Below, piece after piece: positions 9,207 through 18,492 of a stretch of 24,408 nucleotides of DNA. The stretch lies in contig DASTMO010000040.1 in the NCBI GenBank assembly GCA_035714115.1, positions 1-24,408 on the forward strand. The letters run 5' to 3'. The notes below the pieces were generated by a model, which did not search any database, had not been told where the DNA came from, and saw only the letters and a list, made by a program, of their open reading frames with translations. The position numbers and the translations under genes are program-made. Source of the stretch: CAMAVH01 sp035714115 (GTDB lineage Bacteria; Pseudomonadota; Alphaproteobacteria; SMXQ01). Position 1 is the stretch's first letter. Every line of letters starts with the position of its first letter.

Positions 9207-12200
9207 TTAGCTGCAGCCGCTGGTCGAGCCGCAGGTGTTGCACTTCAGGCAGGTGCCGTTGCGCACCAGGGTGAAGTTGCCGCATTCGCCGCAAGCATCG
9301 CCCTCGTAGCCCTTCAGACGCGCCTCGCGGATTTTCTCCAGCTTGGCGTTGATCTTGGCCGAGGCGGCGTTGGTCATGCCGCCGGCATCGGCGTAGGCGA
9401 CGCTGGCGACGGCCTGAGCCGAGGTGGCGGTGATGAAGGTCGCTTCCGAGGCCAGAGCAGTCGCGCCTAGCGCGGTCGCTTCGGCGACGGCGGCGCCGCC
9501 CTTCAGCACATAGAGGTTGCTGCGGACGTAGCCGTTGGAGGCCAGCTTGCGCACCGTGTCGGCCATGACGGCAGCCGCGGCGGTGCCGCTGGCCGGCAGG
9601 TCGCCTTCGCTGTCGCCCGCGCCGACCGCGTCGGGCAGCACATCGCTCGGCTGCACATGGGCGAGGTCGTTGCGGCCGGCGTAGGAGATCGCCAGTTCGC
9701 GGAAGACATAGTCGAGGATCGAGGTCGCCATCTTGATGGCCTCGTTGCCTTCGACCATGCCCGAGGGCTCGAAGCGGGTGAAGGTGAAGGCCTCGACGAA
9801 CTCTTCGAGCGGGACGCCGTACTGCAGGCCGATCGAGATGGCGATGGCGAAGTTGTTCATCATCGCGCGGAAGGCGGCGCCTTCCTTGTGCATGTCGATG
9901 AAGATCTCGCCGAGCTGGCCGTCTTCGTATTCGCCGGTGCGCAGATAGACCTTGTGGCCGCCGACGATCGCCTTCTGCGTGTAGCCCTTGCGGCGCAGCG
10001 GCAGGCGGCGGCGGTCCGAGACGTATTTCTCGATGATGCGCTCGGCGATGACCTGGGCCTTCTGCTGGGCCGGGGCTTCGACGATCTTCTCGACGATGTC
10101 CTCGACCGTCTCGGCCTCGTCTTCGAGCACCACGGCGTTGAGCGGCTGGCTGAGCTTCGAGCCGTCGCGATAGAGCGCGTTGGCCTTCAGCGCCAGGCGC
10201 CAGGACAGCATGTAGGCGTTCTTGCAGTCATCGACAGTGGCCGAGTTCGGCATGTTGATGGTCTTGGAGATGGCGCCGGAGATGAACGGCTGCGCCGCCG
10301 CCAGCATGTGGATGTGGCTGTCGACCGAGAGGAAGCGCTTGCCGATGCGGCCGCAGGGGTTGGCGCAGTCGAACACCGGCAGGTGCTCGTCCTTCAGGCC
10401 AGGCGCGCCTTCCAGCGTCATGGCGCCGCAGCAGTAGATGTTCGCCGCTTCGATGTCGGCCTTCGAGAAGCCGAGCTGCTCGAGCATGTTGAACGACACA
10501 TCGTTCATCTGCTCGGCCGTGAAGCCGAGAACCTTCGTGCAGAAGTCTTCGCCGAGGGTCCACTTGTTGAACACGAACTTGACGTCGAAGGCCGAGGCGA
10601 GGCCGGCTTCGATGGCCTGCAGGGCGCTCTCGTTGAAGCCCTTGGCCGCCAACGCGGCGTGGTTGACGCCTGGCGCGGTCTTCAGCGTGCCGCGGCCCAC
10701 GGCGTAGGCGACGATCTCGTCGATCTGCGTCTGCGTGTAGCCGAGGGTCGCGAGGCCGACGGGTACGACGCGGTTGATGATCTTGAAGTAGCCGCCGCCG
10801 GCGAGCTTCTTGAACTTCACCAGGGCGAAGTCGGGCTCGATGCCGGTGGTGTCGCAGTCCATGACCAGACCGATGGTGCCGGTCGGGGCGACGACGCTGG
10901 CCTGGGCGTTGCGATAGCCGTGCTCTTCGCCGAGCTCGAGCGCCTTGTCCCAGGCGCGCGCCGCGGCGACCGCCAGGTTCACGTCCGGGCAATGGTCGAT
11001 GTCGAGCGGCACCGGCTTCACCGTCAGGCCTTCGTAGCCATCGGTCTCGCCGTAGGCGGCGCGGCGGTGATTGCGGATGACGCGCAGCATGTGCTCGCGG
11101 TTCTTAGCGAAGCCGGAGAACGCGCCGAGCTCGCCGGCCATCTCGGCCGAGGTGGCGTAGGAGATGCCGGTCAGCACGGCGGTGATCGCGCCGATCATGG
11201 CGCGGCCCTCGGCCGAGTCGTAGCTCAGGCCGTTGGCCATCAACAAGCCGCCGACATTGGCGTAGCCGAGGCCCAGCGTGCGGAACACGTAGGACAGGTC
11301 GGCGATTTCCTTGGACGGGAACTGCGCCATCAGCACGGAGATTTCGAGAACGACGGTCCACAGGCGCGTGGCGTGCTCGAAGCCGGCGATGTCGAAGCTG
11401 CCGTCGGCGCGGCGGAAGGCGAGCAGATTCATCGACGCCAGGTTGCAGGCGGTGTCGTCGAGGAACATATATTCCGAGCAGGGGTTGGACGCGTTGATGC
11501 GGCCGGACTCGGGGCAGGTATGCCACTCGTTGATCGTGGTGTCGAACTGCACGCCCGGATCGGCGGAGGCCCAGGCGGCATGGCCGATCTGTTCCCACAG
11601 GTCGCGCGCCTTGATCTTCTTGTGAACCTTGCCGTCGGTGCGGCGGATCAGCTCCCACTCGCCGTCTTCCAGAACTTTCTTGAGGAACTTGTCGGTGACG
11701 CGCACCGAGTTGTTCGAGTTCTGGCCCGAGACGGTGAGATAGGCTTCGCTGTCCCAATCGGTGTCATAGACCTTGAAGTCGATCTCCGAGTAGCCCTGCT
11801 GGGCGAACTGGATCACGCGCTGGATGTAGTTTTCCGAGACCGCCGCCTTGCGCGCGCCGATGATCGCCTTCTTAAGCGCCGGGTTCTTCTTCGGATCGAA
11901 CTTCTCGGCGCCGACGATGTCCTGCGCTTCGGTGTGGCAGGCCTTGATGACGGCGTTGAGATGCTGGCTGGCGAGCTTGGAGCCGGCGACCAGCGCGGCC
12001 ACCTTCTGCTCCTCGACGACCTTCCAGTTGATGTACTGCTCGATATCCGGATGGTCGAGATCGACGGTGACCATCTTGGCGGCGCGGCGCGTGGTGCCGC
12101 CCGACTTGATTGCGCCCGCGGCGCGGTCGCCGATCTTCAGGAAGCTCATCAGGCCCGACGATTTGCCGCCGCCGGCCAGCTTCTCGTTCTCGCCGCGCAG

Positions 12201-12911
12201 GCGCGAGAAGTTGCTGCCGGTGCCCGAGCCGTACTTGAACAGGCGCGCCTCGCGGACCCACAGGTCCATGATGCCGCCTTCGTTCACCAGGTCGTCGGCG
12301 ACGGACTGGATGAAGCAGGCATGCGGCTGCGGATGCTCGTAGGACGAGTTGGACTTGGTCAGTTCGCCGGTCTTGAAATCGACGTAGTAGTGGCCCTGCG
12401 ACGGGCCGTCGATGCCGTAGGCCCAGTGCAGGCCGGTGTTGAACCACTGCGGCGAGTTCGGCGCGGCCATCTGCTTGGCGAGCATGAAGCAGAGCTCGTC
12501 ATAGAAGGCGCGGGCGTCCTCGTCGGAGTCGAAATAGCCGCCCTTCCAGCCCCAGTAGGTCCAGGTGCCGGCGAGGCGGTTGAACACTTCGACCGACTGC
12601 GTCTCGCCGCCGGTGCGCTTGGCCTTCTCGACGCTGGCGAGCTTGTCGTCGTCGGCGACCTTGCGCCACAGCCAGGACGGAACGTCGGCTTCTTCGACCG
12701 GCGTCAGCGCGGTCGGCACGCCGGCCTTGCGGAAGTACTTCTGCGCGATGATGTCGCAGGCGACCTGCGACCATTCTTCCGGCACCTCGATATTCTCGAG
12801 GCGGAAGACGACCGAGCCGTCAGGATTGCGGATTTCGCTCGTCGCGGCGCGGAACTTGATGTCCGCGTAGGGCGACTGACCGGCCTTGGTAAAATGACGT
12901 GCGATACGCAT
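9207..12911 (-). CDS. nrdJ: Vitamin B12-dependent (class II) ribonucleoside-diphosphate reductase
   Basis: A 1234-residue adenosylcobalamin-dependent reductase that makes deoxyribonucleotides with or without oxygen. The thiyl-radical cysteine and catalytic glutamate lie in NPCSE (C478, E480). The redox pair is C199 (in ACFIQ) and C489 (in DTACNLAS); the 11-residue spacing from C478 to C489 matches class II enzymes. The C-terminus carries a cysteine-rich zinc-ribbon-like tail (C1207, C1210, C1221, C1224, C1227, C1233) thought to relay reducing power. An alanine-rich linker precedes it. I chose the ATG at 12911 because a G-run ribosome site precedes it and the sequence MRIARHFTKAG is family-like; a 44-residue extension to 13043 is unlikely. 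It is monocistronic, with its own terminator downstream. Confidence 0.97.
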   Translation of the reverse strand: MRIARHFTKAGQSPYADIKFRAATSEIRNPDGSVVFRLENIEVPEEWSQVACDIIAQKYFRKAGVPTALTPVEEADVPSWLWRKVADDDKLASVEKAKRTGGETQSVEVFNRLAGTWTYWGWKGGYFDSDEDARAFYDELCFMLAKQMAAPNSPQWFNTGLHWAYGIDGPSQGHYYVDFKTGELTKSNSSYEHPQPHACFIQSVADDLVNEGGIMDLWVREARLFKYGSGTGSNFSRLRGENEKLAGGGKSSGLMSFLKIGDRAAGAIKSGGTTRRAAKMVTVDLDHPDIEQYINWKVVEEQKVAALVAGSKLASQHLNAVIKACHTEAQDIVGAEKFDPKKNPALKKAIIGARKAAVSENYIQRVIQFAQQGYSEIDFKVYDTDWDSEAYLTVSGQNSNNSVRVTDKFLKKVLEDGEWELIRRTDGKVHKKIKARDLWEQIGHAAWASADPGVQFDTTINEWHTCPESGRINASNPCSEYMFLDDTACNLASMNLLAFRRADGSFDIAGFEHATRLWTVVLEISVLMAQFPSKEIADLSYVFRTLGLGYANVGGLLMANGLSYDSAEGRAMIGAITAVLTGISYATSAEMAGELGAFSGFAKNREHMLRVIRNHRRAAYGETDGYEGLTVKPVPLDIDHCPDVNLAVAAARAWDKALELGEEHGYRNAQASVVAPTGTIGLVMDCDTTGIEPDFALVKFKKLAGGGYFKIINRVVPVGLATLGYTQTQIDEIVAYAVGRGTLKTAPGVNHAALAAKGFNESALQAIEAGLASAFDVKFVFNKWTLGEDFCTKVLGFTAEQMNDVSFNMLEQLGFSKADIEAANIYCCGAMTLEGAPGLKDEHLPVFDCANPCGRIGKRFLSVDSHIHMLAAAQPFISGAISKTINMPNSATVDDCKNAYMLSWRLALKANALYRDGSKLSQPLNAVVLEDEAETVEDIVEKIVEAPAQQKAQVIAERIIEKYVSDRRRLPLRRKGYTQKAIVGGHKVYLRTGEYEDGQLGEIFIDMHKEGAAFRAMMNNFAIAISIGLQYGVPLEEFVEAFTFTRFEPSGMVEGNEAIKMATSILDYVFRELAISYAGRNDLAHVQPSDVLPDAVGAGDSEGDLPASGTAAAAVMADTVRKLASNGYVRSNLYVLKGGAAVAEATALGATALASEATFITATSAQAVASVAYADAGGMTNAASAKINAKLEKIREARLKGYEGDACGECGNFTLVRNGTCLKCNTCGSTSGCS

Positions 12912-13258
12912 GGTCCCCCCAACACGAGAACGATTTTGATCTGAAAAAGCTCGGCCCCCGGACCGAAACTCGGCCCCTGTCCGACCAGCGGCAGCCTCAT
13001 TCGGCGCAACATCCGGAACGGATTCGCGAGTATGCCACCACATCTTGGGTGGTCAACCGCATTTTGTGTTACACTACTAAGGAGATACCAAATCTATGGT
13101 GCTCGCCCCTGAGCGACATTTTGGGTTCCCGGCCGCCTGCGCGCCTGTCAGGGCGCGGGCGGCTTGTCGAAGCGGGAGCCGAGTGCGATAGTCCCCGCGA
13201 AATTTTCCGCGCCTGGCGAGGCTTTAGCGTCCGCCCGGCCATCGATTTGGAGTTTGCG
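12912..13258. promoter_or_regulatory. Divergent control region between nrdJ and the NDUFA12 gene
   Basis: This stretch of about 350 bases holds no convincing gene. It contains the nrdJ leader, a likely nrdJ promoter (13029-13056), and a short AT-richer patch around 13060-13095. A strong ribosome-site sequence AAGGAG (13079-13084) is followed 11 bases later by an ATG opening a 31-codon frame (13096-13191). I see no match to the B12-box of cobalamin riboswitches in the nrdJ leader. Confidence 0.5.
13029..13056 (-). promoter_or_regulatory. Candidate sigma-70 promoter for nrdJ
   Basis: On the minus strand TTGACC (13051-13056) and CATACT (13029-13034) are separated by 16 bases, a good housekeeping promoter match. 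The transcript would begin about 110 bases upstream of the nrdJ ATG. An inverted repeat, CCACC (13035-13039) with GGTGG (13048-13052), fills the spacer and could be an operator. Start-site data would be needed to confirm it. Confidence 0.45.
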
Positions 13259-13642
13259 ATGTCTTTTGGCACCCGTCTGTTCACATGGCTCCGCGGCGAG
13301 CTGGTGGGCACGGACCAGTTCGGCAACCGCTATTACCGCGACAAGAGCGGCGCCAAGGCCAAGGTCGGCTCCGGCCTGTCCAAGGAGCGCCGCTGGGTCA
13401 TTTACAATGGCGAGGTCGAGGCGTCGCGCGTGCCGCCGATGTGGCACGCCTGGCTGCACTACAGCCTCGATCAGGCGCCGGCCGGCAGCAGCGCCGAGGC
13501 GACCAAGCTGTATGGCTGGCAGAAGGATCATCAGCCGAACATGACGGGCACGCCCGAGGCCTATCGTCCGCCCGGCTCGCTGCTGGCTGGCGGCCAGCGC
13601 GCCGCCGCGACCGGCGATTACGAACCCTGGCGTCCGTCCTAA
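13259..13642 (+). CDS. NADH:ubiquinone oxidoreductase accessory subunit, NDUFA12 family
   Basis: A 127-residue protein of the NDUFA12/B17.2 family, a supernumerary subunit of respiratory Complex I shared by alphaproteobacteria and mitochondria. It sits on the peripheral arm at the inner membrane. The hallmark blocks are all present: ELVGTDQFGNRYYR (about 14-27), RRWVIYNGEVEASRVPP (about 44-60), WHAWLHY, a TGTPEAYRPPGS block (about 96-107) and the C-terminal YEPWRP. There is no signal peptide, as expected. The nuo operon itself is not in the window. The mlaD-like gene follows after 72 bases, an arrangement I recall as common in this class of bacteria. Confidence 0.94.
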   Translation: MSFGTRLFTWLRGELVGTDQFGNRYYRDKSGAKAKVGSGLSKERRWVIYNGEVEASRVPPMWHAWLHYSLDQAPAGSSAEATKLYGWQKDHQPNMTGTPEAYRPPGSLLAGGQRAAATGDYEPWRPS

Positions 13643-13714
13643 TCTTACCTTTCAGCCTTCCGGCCTCGCGGCCGATCCTGCATTCCCCCAGCGTAGCGAG
13701 AGAAAGTCCGCGCC

Positions 13715-14218
13715 ATGCGCCGCAACGTCATCGAAACCGTCCTCGGCGCCGTCGTCCTTCTGGTGGCGGCCCTGTTCGTGATCTTCGCCTATAGCAACGC
13801 CAGCCTGCGCACGGTGAGCGGCTATTCGCTGATCGCCAAGTTCGACCGCGTCGACGGCCTGAACACCGGCAGCGACGTCAAAGTCAGCGGCATCAAGGTC
13901 GGCACCATCACCGGCCAGGATATCGATCCGCAGAGCTTCCTCGCGGTCGTGCATTTCTCGGTCGATCCGCGCATCAAGCTGCCGGCCGATTCGGCGGCGG
14001 AAGTGGTGAGCGACGGCCTCCTCGGCGGCAAGTATCTGTCGCTGGTGCCGGGCGCCGATTCGAAGACGCTGGAGGCGGGCAGCGAGGTGAAGTTCACCCA
14101 GTCGCCGATCAACCTCGAATCGCTGATCGGCCAACTGCTGTTCAGCAATCAGAAGCCCAGCGAGGGCGGCGACAAGGCCGCTGCGCCTGCGGACGGCCTG
14201 CCGGGCGGCACGCTCTGA
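13715..14218 (+). CDS. mlaD: MlaD-family MCE-domain protein (phospholipid transport)
   Basis: A 167-residue protein with one N-terminal membrane helix (about residues 6-26, after basic MRRN) and a single MCE domain (about 36-115, with SDVKVSGIKVGTITG and DGLLGGKYLSLVPG). MlaD forms a hexamer that carries phospholipids across the periplasm between the membranes, together with MlaF/MlaE and MlaB. The length fits MlaD. Its usual partner genes are absent here, so it may pair with an ABC transporter encoded elsewhere. Its TGA shares its final A with the ATG of the next gene (TGATG at 14216-14220), implying coupled translation. Confidence 0.92.
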   Translation: MRRNVIETVLGAVVLLVAALFVIFAYSNASLRTVSGYSLIAKFDRVDGLNTGSDVKVSGIKVGTITGQDIDPQSFLAVVHFSVDPRIKLPADSAAEVVSDGLLGGKYLSLVPGADSKTLEAGSEVKFTQSPINLESLIGQLLFSNQKPSEGGDKAAAPADGLPGGTL

Positions 14219-14448
14219 TGGCCGCGGTTGGCAAGTCGCTCGACCTGCCGACGTGGAAAACGCCGGAAGGCGCGCCCGTGTCCTGCACCGAGAAGATCAA
14301 GGTGCTGAACGAGAATTTGGGCGAGATCCAGGGCATGGTGCAGGACGCCTTCGAGGATGCGGTGCTGATGGGCTGCGACGAGCGCCAGGTGCGCGAGGTG
14401 CTGAGCCGCCTCATCGACGCGCTCGAAAACCCCTATCGCAAAAGCTGA
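14218..14448 (+). CDS. Small conserved hypothetical protein, 76 aa
   Basis: I do not recognise a named family. The protein is acidic, soluble and probably mainly alpha-helical: residues 20-72 are rich in E, L, V and Q (for example KVLNENLGEIQGMVQDAF). Cysteines lie at about 23 and 53. Both ends are fused by one-base overlaps: its start shares a base with the mlaD stop, and its TGA shares the last A with the ATG of the DUF2155 gene. It is thus the centre of a three-gene translationally coupled set, which argues that it is real and that its product is needed with MlaD and/or the DUF2155 protein. Confidence 0.8.
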   Translation: MAAVGKSLDLPTWKTPEGAPVSCTEKIKVLNENLGEIQGMVQDAFEDAVLMGCDERQVREVLSRLIDALENPYRKS

Positions 14449-14846
14449 TGCTGCGCCGTTCGTTCATCGCCGCCGCGGCTTTGGTCGCGGCTTTCGTCGC
14501 TTTCCCGGCCGCCGCGCTGGAAGGCTCCGGCGCGCTCATGCAGGGGCTCGACAAGGTCACCGCGCGCATTTCCAGCTTTGAGGCGCCGATCGGCGCCGAA
14601 GTGAAGTTCGGTACGCTCGATGTCGTGGTGCGTCGCTGCGTCAAAGCGCCGCCGGAAGAATCGCCGGAAAGCGCCGCCTTCGTCGAGATCAAGGAATTGC
14701 GCCCGGAAGAGGCGCCGCGTGTGCTCTTCTCGGGCTGGATGTTCGCGTCCTCGCCGGCGCTCTCCGCGCTCGAGCACCCGGTCTATGACGTCTGGGTGAA
14801 GGACTGCCTGAACGCCAAGTCCGATTCGTCGAGCGGACCCAGGTAA
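14448..14846 (+). CDS. DUF2155 domain-containing exported protein
   Basis: A 132-residue protein with an Sec-type signal peptide (MLRRS followed by an alanine-rich hydrophobic core, likely cut near residues 21-23 in FPAAALEG). The mature part has the DUF2155 pattern: paired cysteines (about 64 and 125), FGTLDVVVRRC, then GWMFASSPALSALEHP and YDVWVKDC. The two cysteines could form a disulphide in the periplasm. The function of the family is not known to me; it is restricted largely to alphaproteobacteria. It is translationally coupled to the 76-residue gene. Its last 64 bases overlap the end of the convergent aat gene. Confidence 0.9.
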   Translation: MLRRSFIAAAALVAAFVAFPAAALEGSGALMQGLDKVTARISSFEAPIGAEVKFGTLDVVVRRCVKAPPEESPESAAFVEIKELRPEEAPRVLFSGWMFASSPALSALEHPVYDVWVKDCLNAKSDSSSGPR

Positions 14847-15454
14847 AACCGCGCCGACGTCTGCAGCGCCGCCGCCAGCCGCTGGCGATAGTCGGCGCGA
14901 TCGATCTCCACCGCGCCGAACCCTTCCAGATGCGTGGTCGTGAACTGCGTGTCGAGCAGGGTGTAGCCGCTGCGGCGCAGGCGCGCGATCAGATGACAGA
15001 GCGCCACCTTGCTGGCGTCGGTCTCGGTGCTGAACATGCTCTCGCCGAAGAACGCGCCGGCGATCGAGACGCCGTAGAGGCCGCCGACAAGGCGGCCGTC
15101 CAGCCAGCTTTCCACCGAATGGGCGTGGCCCATGTGGAACAGCCCGGAGTAGAGCCGGATGATCTCGCTGTTGATCCAGGTCTTCGGCCGTTCCGGGCGC
15201 TGCGCGCCGCAGGCGCGGATCACTGCCTCATAAGCGGTGTCGCAGCGCATCTCGAAAGGATTGCGCCGCAGCGTCTTCTGCAGGCTGCGGCTGATGTGGA
15301 AGCCGTCGAGCGGCAGGATGCCGCGCTTGTCCGGATCGACCCAGAACAGGGTCGGATCGTCGGCGCTTTCGGCCATGGGGAAGATGCCGGCGGCATAGGT
15401 CCGGAGCAGGATGTCCGGAGTGAGATCCGACATCTGTCCGTCCCGCGCGCTCAT
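14783..15454 (-). CDS. aat: Leucyl/phenylalanyl-tRNA--protein transferase
   Basis: A 223-residue cytoplasmic enzyme that transfers Leu or Phe from tRNA to proteins with N-terminal Arg or Lys, marking them for ClpS/ClpAP degradation. Family signatures are all visible: YAAGIFPMAES near the N-terminus, LFWVDPDKRGILPL, FHISRSLQKTLRR, KTWINSEI, HSVESWLDGRLVGGLYGV, the GESMFS motif, and LLDTQFTTTHL. Two starts are possible: ATG at 15454 (AGGA ribosome site) or ATG at 15433 (MSDLTPDILL), which better matches the point where family similarity begins. It is the last gene of the aroQ-accB-accC group, 52 bases after accC. Its final ~21 codons overlap the convergent DUF2155 gene. Confidence 0.95.
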   Translation of the reverse strand: MSARDGQMSDLTPDILLRTYAAGIFPMAESADDPTLFWVDPDKRGILPLDGFHISRSLQKTLRRNPFEMRCDTAYEAVIRACGAQRPERPKTWINSEIIRLYSGLFHMGHAHSVESWLDGRLVGGLYGVSIAGAFFGESMFSTETDASKVALCHLIARLRRSGYTLLDTQFTTTHLEGFGAVEIDRADYRQRLAAALQTSARFYLGPLDESDLAFRQSFTQTS

Positions 15455-15506
15455 CCTGCCGTCCTGCCCATGCGTGACCCGCGTTGAGGCTGGCGGCGTC
15501 GTCGGC

Positions 15507-16849
<1,343 letters not shown>

Positions 16850-16850
<1 letters not shown>

Positions 16851-17311
16851 TACTCGATGATCAGCAGGACTTCGCCGTACTCGACCGGCGCGGCGTTGGA
16901 GACGAGAATCTGGCTGACCTTGCCGGCTTTCGTCGCCTTGATCGGGTTCATGGTCTTCATCGCTTCGATGAGCAGCAGGGTCTGGCCCTGGGTCACGCGG
17001 TCGCCGACCTTCACGAAGGTGGGGGCGTTGGGCTCGGGCGCGACATAGACGGTGCCGACCATCGGCGAAGTGACCGCGCCGGGGTGGCGCGAGACGTCGT
17101 CGGCGCCGGCGGCGGGGGCATGAGTCGCGGCGCTGACCGCCGCGGTGGTCGCGGCAGCGACGGCCGCCGGCACCATGGCAGTTGCGGCAGACGCTTTGGA
17201 GACGCGCACTTTCCAGCCGCCGTCGGAATATTCGATCTCGGTCAGGCCGGTCTCTTCCAGCAGCTTCGCGAGCTTGCGGACCAGCTCTTCCTCGACGTTG
17301 GGCTTCGCCAT
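16850..17311 (-). CDS. accB: Acetyl-CoA carboxylase biotin carboxyl carrier protein
   Basis: A 153-residue carrier subunit. The N-terminal helical part (residues 1-30) and a short strand region are joined by an alanine/threonine-rich flexible linker (about 41-70) to the C-terminal biotinyl domain (about 76-153). The biotinylated lysine is K119 in the canonical EAMKTMN motif. The ATG at 17309-17311 overlaps the aroQ stop by one base (TAATG), and its own TAA overlaps the accC start in the same way. The protein shuttles carboxybiotin between AccC and the carboxyltransferase AccAD, which is not in this window. Confidence 0.97.
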
Positions 17312-17796
17312 TACTTCGTCCTCTTGGCCTTGGGGGCGTTTTTGGGTTTCGCCGGCGCATCGCCGACAATGCGCGCCATCGCCTCCAGGGCCAGCGTGTA
17401 GCCCTGCGAGCCGAGGCCGCAGATCATCCCGCGCGCGGCGCGCGTGATGTAGGAGTGGTGCCGAAACTCTTCGCGCTTGAAGAGGTTCGAAAGATGCACC
17501 TCGATCACCGGCAATTCGCTCGCCAGCAGGGCGTCGAGCAGGGCGACGGAGGTATGGGTGTAGGCGCCGGCGTTGATCAAGATGCCGGCCTTTTTGCCGC
17601 GCGCCTCCTGGATCCACCCGACCAGCTCGCTCTCGCTGTTGCTCTGGCGGAAATCGACGGCCAGGCCGAGGCGCTTGCCGGCGGCGGCGCACAGTTTGGC
17701 GATGTCGGCCAAGGTCTCGCTCCCGTAAATCTCGGGCTCGCGGCTCCCCAACAGGTTGAGGTTGGGGCCGTTCAGGACCAGCACGGATTGTGGCAT
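17311..17796 (-). CDS. aroQ: Type II 3-dehydroquinate dehydratase
   Basis: A 161-residue enzyme that converts 3-dehydroquinate to 3-dehydroshikimate in the shikimate pathway, working as a dodecamer. The catalytic tyrosine is Y24 (in EIYG). N75 and H81 lie in NAGAYTHTS, H101 in EVHLSN and R112 in REEFRHHS. The ATG at 17796 gives the family start MPQSVLVLNGPNLNLLG; an in-frame extension to 17859 would add 21 unrelated residues. The C-terminus has a lysine/proline-rich tail (about 148-161) beyond the usual end. It heads the group aroQ-accB-accC-aat, with one-base overlaps to accB. Confidence 0.97.
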   Translation of the reverse strand: MPQSVLVLNGPNLNLLGSREPEIYGSETLADIAKLCAAAGKRLGLAVDFRQSNSESELVGWIQEARGKKAGILINAGAYTHTSVALLDALLASELPVIEVHLSNLFKREEFRHHSYITRAARGMICGLGSQGYTLALEAMARIVGDAPAKPKNAPKAKRTK

Positions 17797-17950
17797 CGGC
17801 GGCGAATTTCCTTCGACGGGCGGTTGGCGACCTTTAGCCCAACCCCTCCTCAGGCGCAACCGCTCCTTGATCGCGTCCGGCCCATCGGCAGCCCGGCAAG
17901 TGGCTGATCGGCCAGGGGAAGCGGCGGCGCGAACGGGTAGGTCGGGGCGG

Positions 17951-18011
17951 TTTTACGCCACGTTAACCATTTTACCCTATTTAATTTGAGAAGAATTGTC
18001 CGAATTGGGAG
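17951..18011 (+). promoter_or_regulatory. AT-rich promoter region of the PAS gene with a CtrA-like site
   Basis: A sharp AT-rich patch in a GC-rich window. It holds TTAACCAT (17963-17970), which matches a CtrA half-site motif known from Caulobacter, a second TTAA at 17981-17984 (not at the canonical 7-base spacing), and a direct repeat TTTTAC (17951-17956, 17970-17975). The ribosome site GGGAG (18007-18011) ends it. CtrA binding is inferred from the motif only. Confidence 0.4.
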
Positions 18012-18018
18012 CCGTCTA

Positions 18019-18492
18019 GTGACCGAACCGCATCCGCGCGAACGACGCCTTGTCCTGCGTCTGCTGGATTATTGGCGCCAGATGGGCGGCGAAGGCGACT
18101 GGCCGCAGCCGGAATCCATCGATCCGACCGCGATTCCCGACATGTGGACCTTTTGCTTCATGATCGACGCGCCGACGCGCGAGGCGCGCCTCAGCTATGT
18201 CGGCGACTATCACAAGGAAATGTACGGCGCGGATCCGACCGGCCTGAAAGTGGCCGATGTCGACAAGGAGACGTTGATCGGCCGCTCCGCTTCCTTCCTG
18301 CAGGACGTGCTGGCCAAGGGCGTGCCGGTGACCTACGGCGGCCAGTTCGTCGATGGCCAAGGCCGCGGCCTTCTGTACCGCAGCATCCTTTTGCCGCTCA
18401 GCGCCGACGGCAAAACCGTCAGCGTCGTGCTCGGCGGTGCCAATTGCCGTATCCTCGGCCATGACGAAGTGATCGAGAACCCACTACCATGA
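18019..18492 (+). CDS. PAS domain-containing protein (PAS_5-like)
   Basis: A 157-residue soluble protein that is essentially a single PAS fold. The pattern resembles the alphaproteobacterial PAS_5 family: a helical start (RERRLVLRLLDYWRQMGG), then the conserved IPDMWTFCFMIDA strand, a YVGDYHKEMYG segment, and a final beta sheet with YRSILLPLSADG and VSVVLGGANCRIL. No kinase, GGDEF or DNA-binding output domain is attached, so it probably works through a partner. I chose the GTG at 18019 because GGGAG lies seven bases before it; the longer frame would need a TTG at 17986 without a ribosome site. Its stop overlaps the next start (ATGA, 18489-18492). The ligand is unknown. Confidence 0.85.
   Translation: MTEPHPRERRLVLRLLDYWRQMGGEGDWPQPESIDPTAIPDMWTFCFMIDAPTREARLSYVGDYHKEMYGADPTGLKVADVDKETLIGRSASFLQDVLAKGVPVTYGGQFVDGQGRGLLYRSILLPLSADGKTVSVVLGGANCRILGHDEVIENPLP

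Noticed and set aside
9657..12944. Open frame of 1095 codons antisense to nrdJ
   Set aside because: It mirrors nrdJ codon by codon in high-GC DNA, has the low-complexity A/D/E/G/R/V composition of shadow frames, and no recognisable domain. nrdJ is unambiguous on the other strand.
12912..13043. Cobalamin riboswitch or NrdR boxes before nrdJ
   Set aside because: No B12-box-like sequence is visible in the leader. The nearby GTGTTACAC palindrome has the half-site order opposite to the NrdR consensus and no paired second box.
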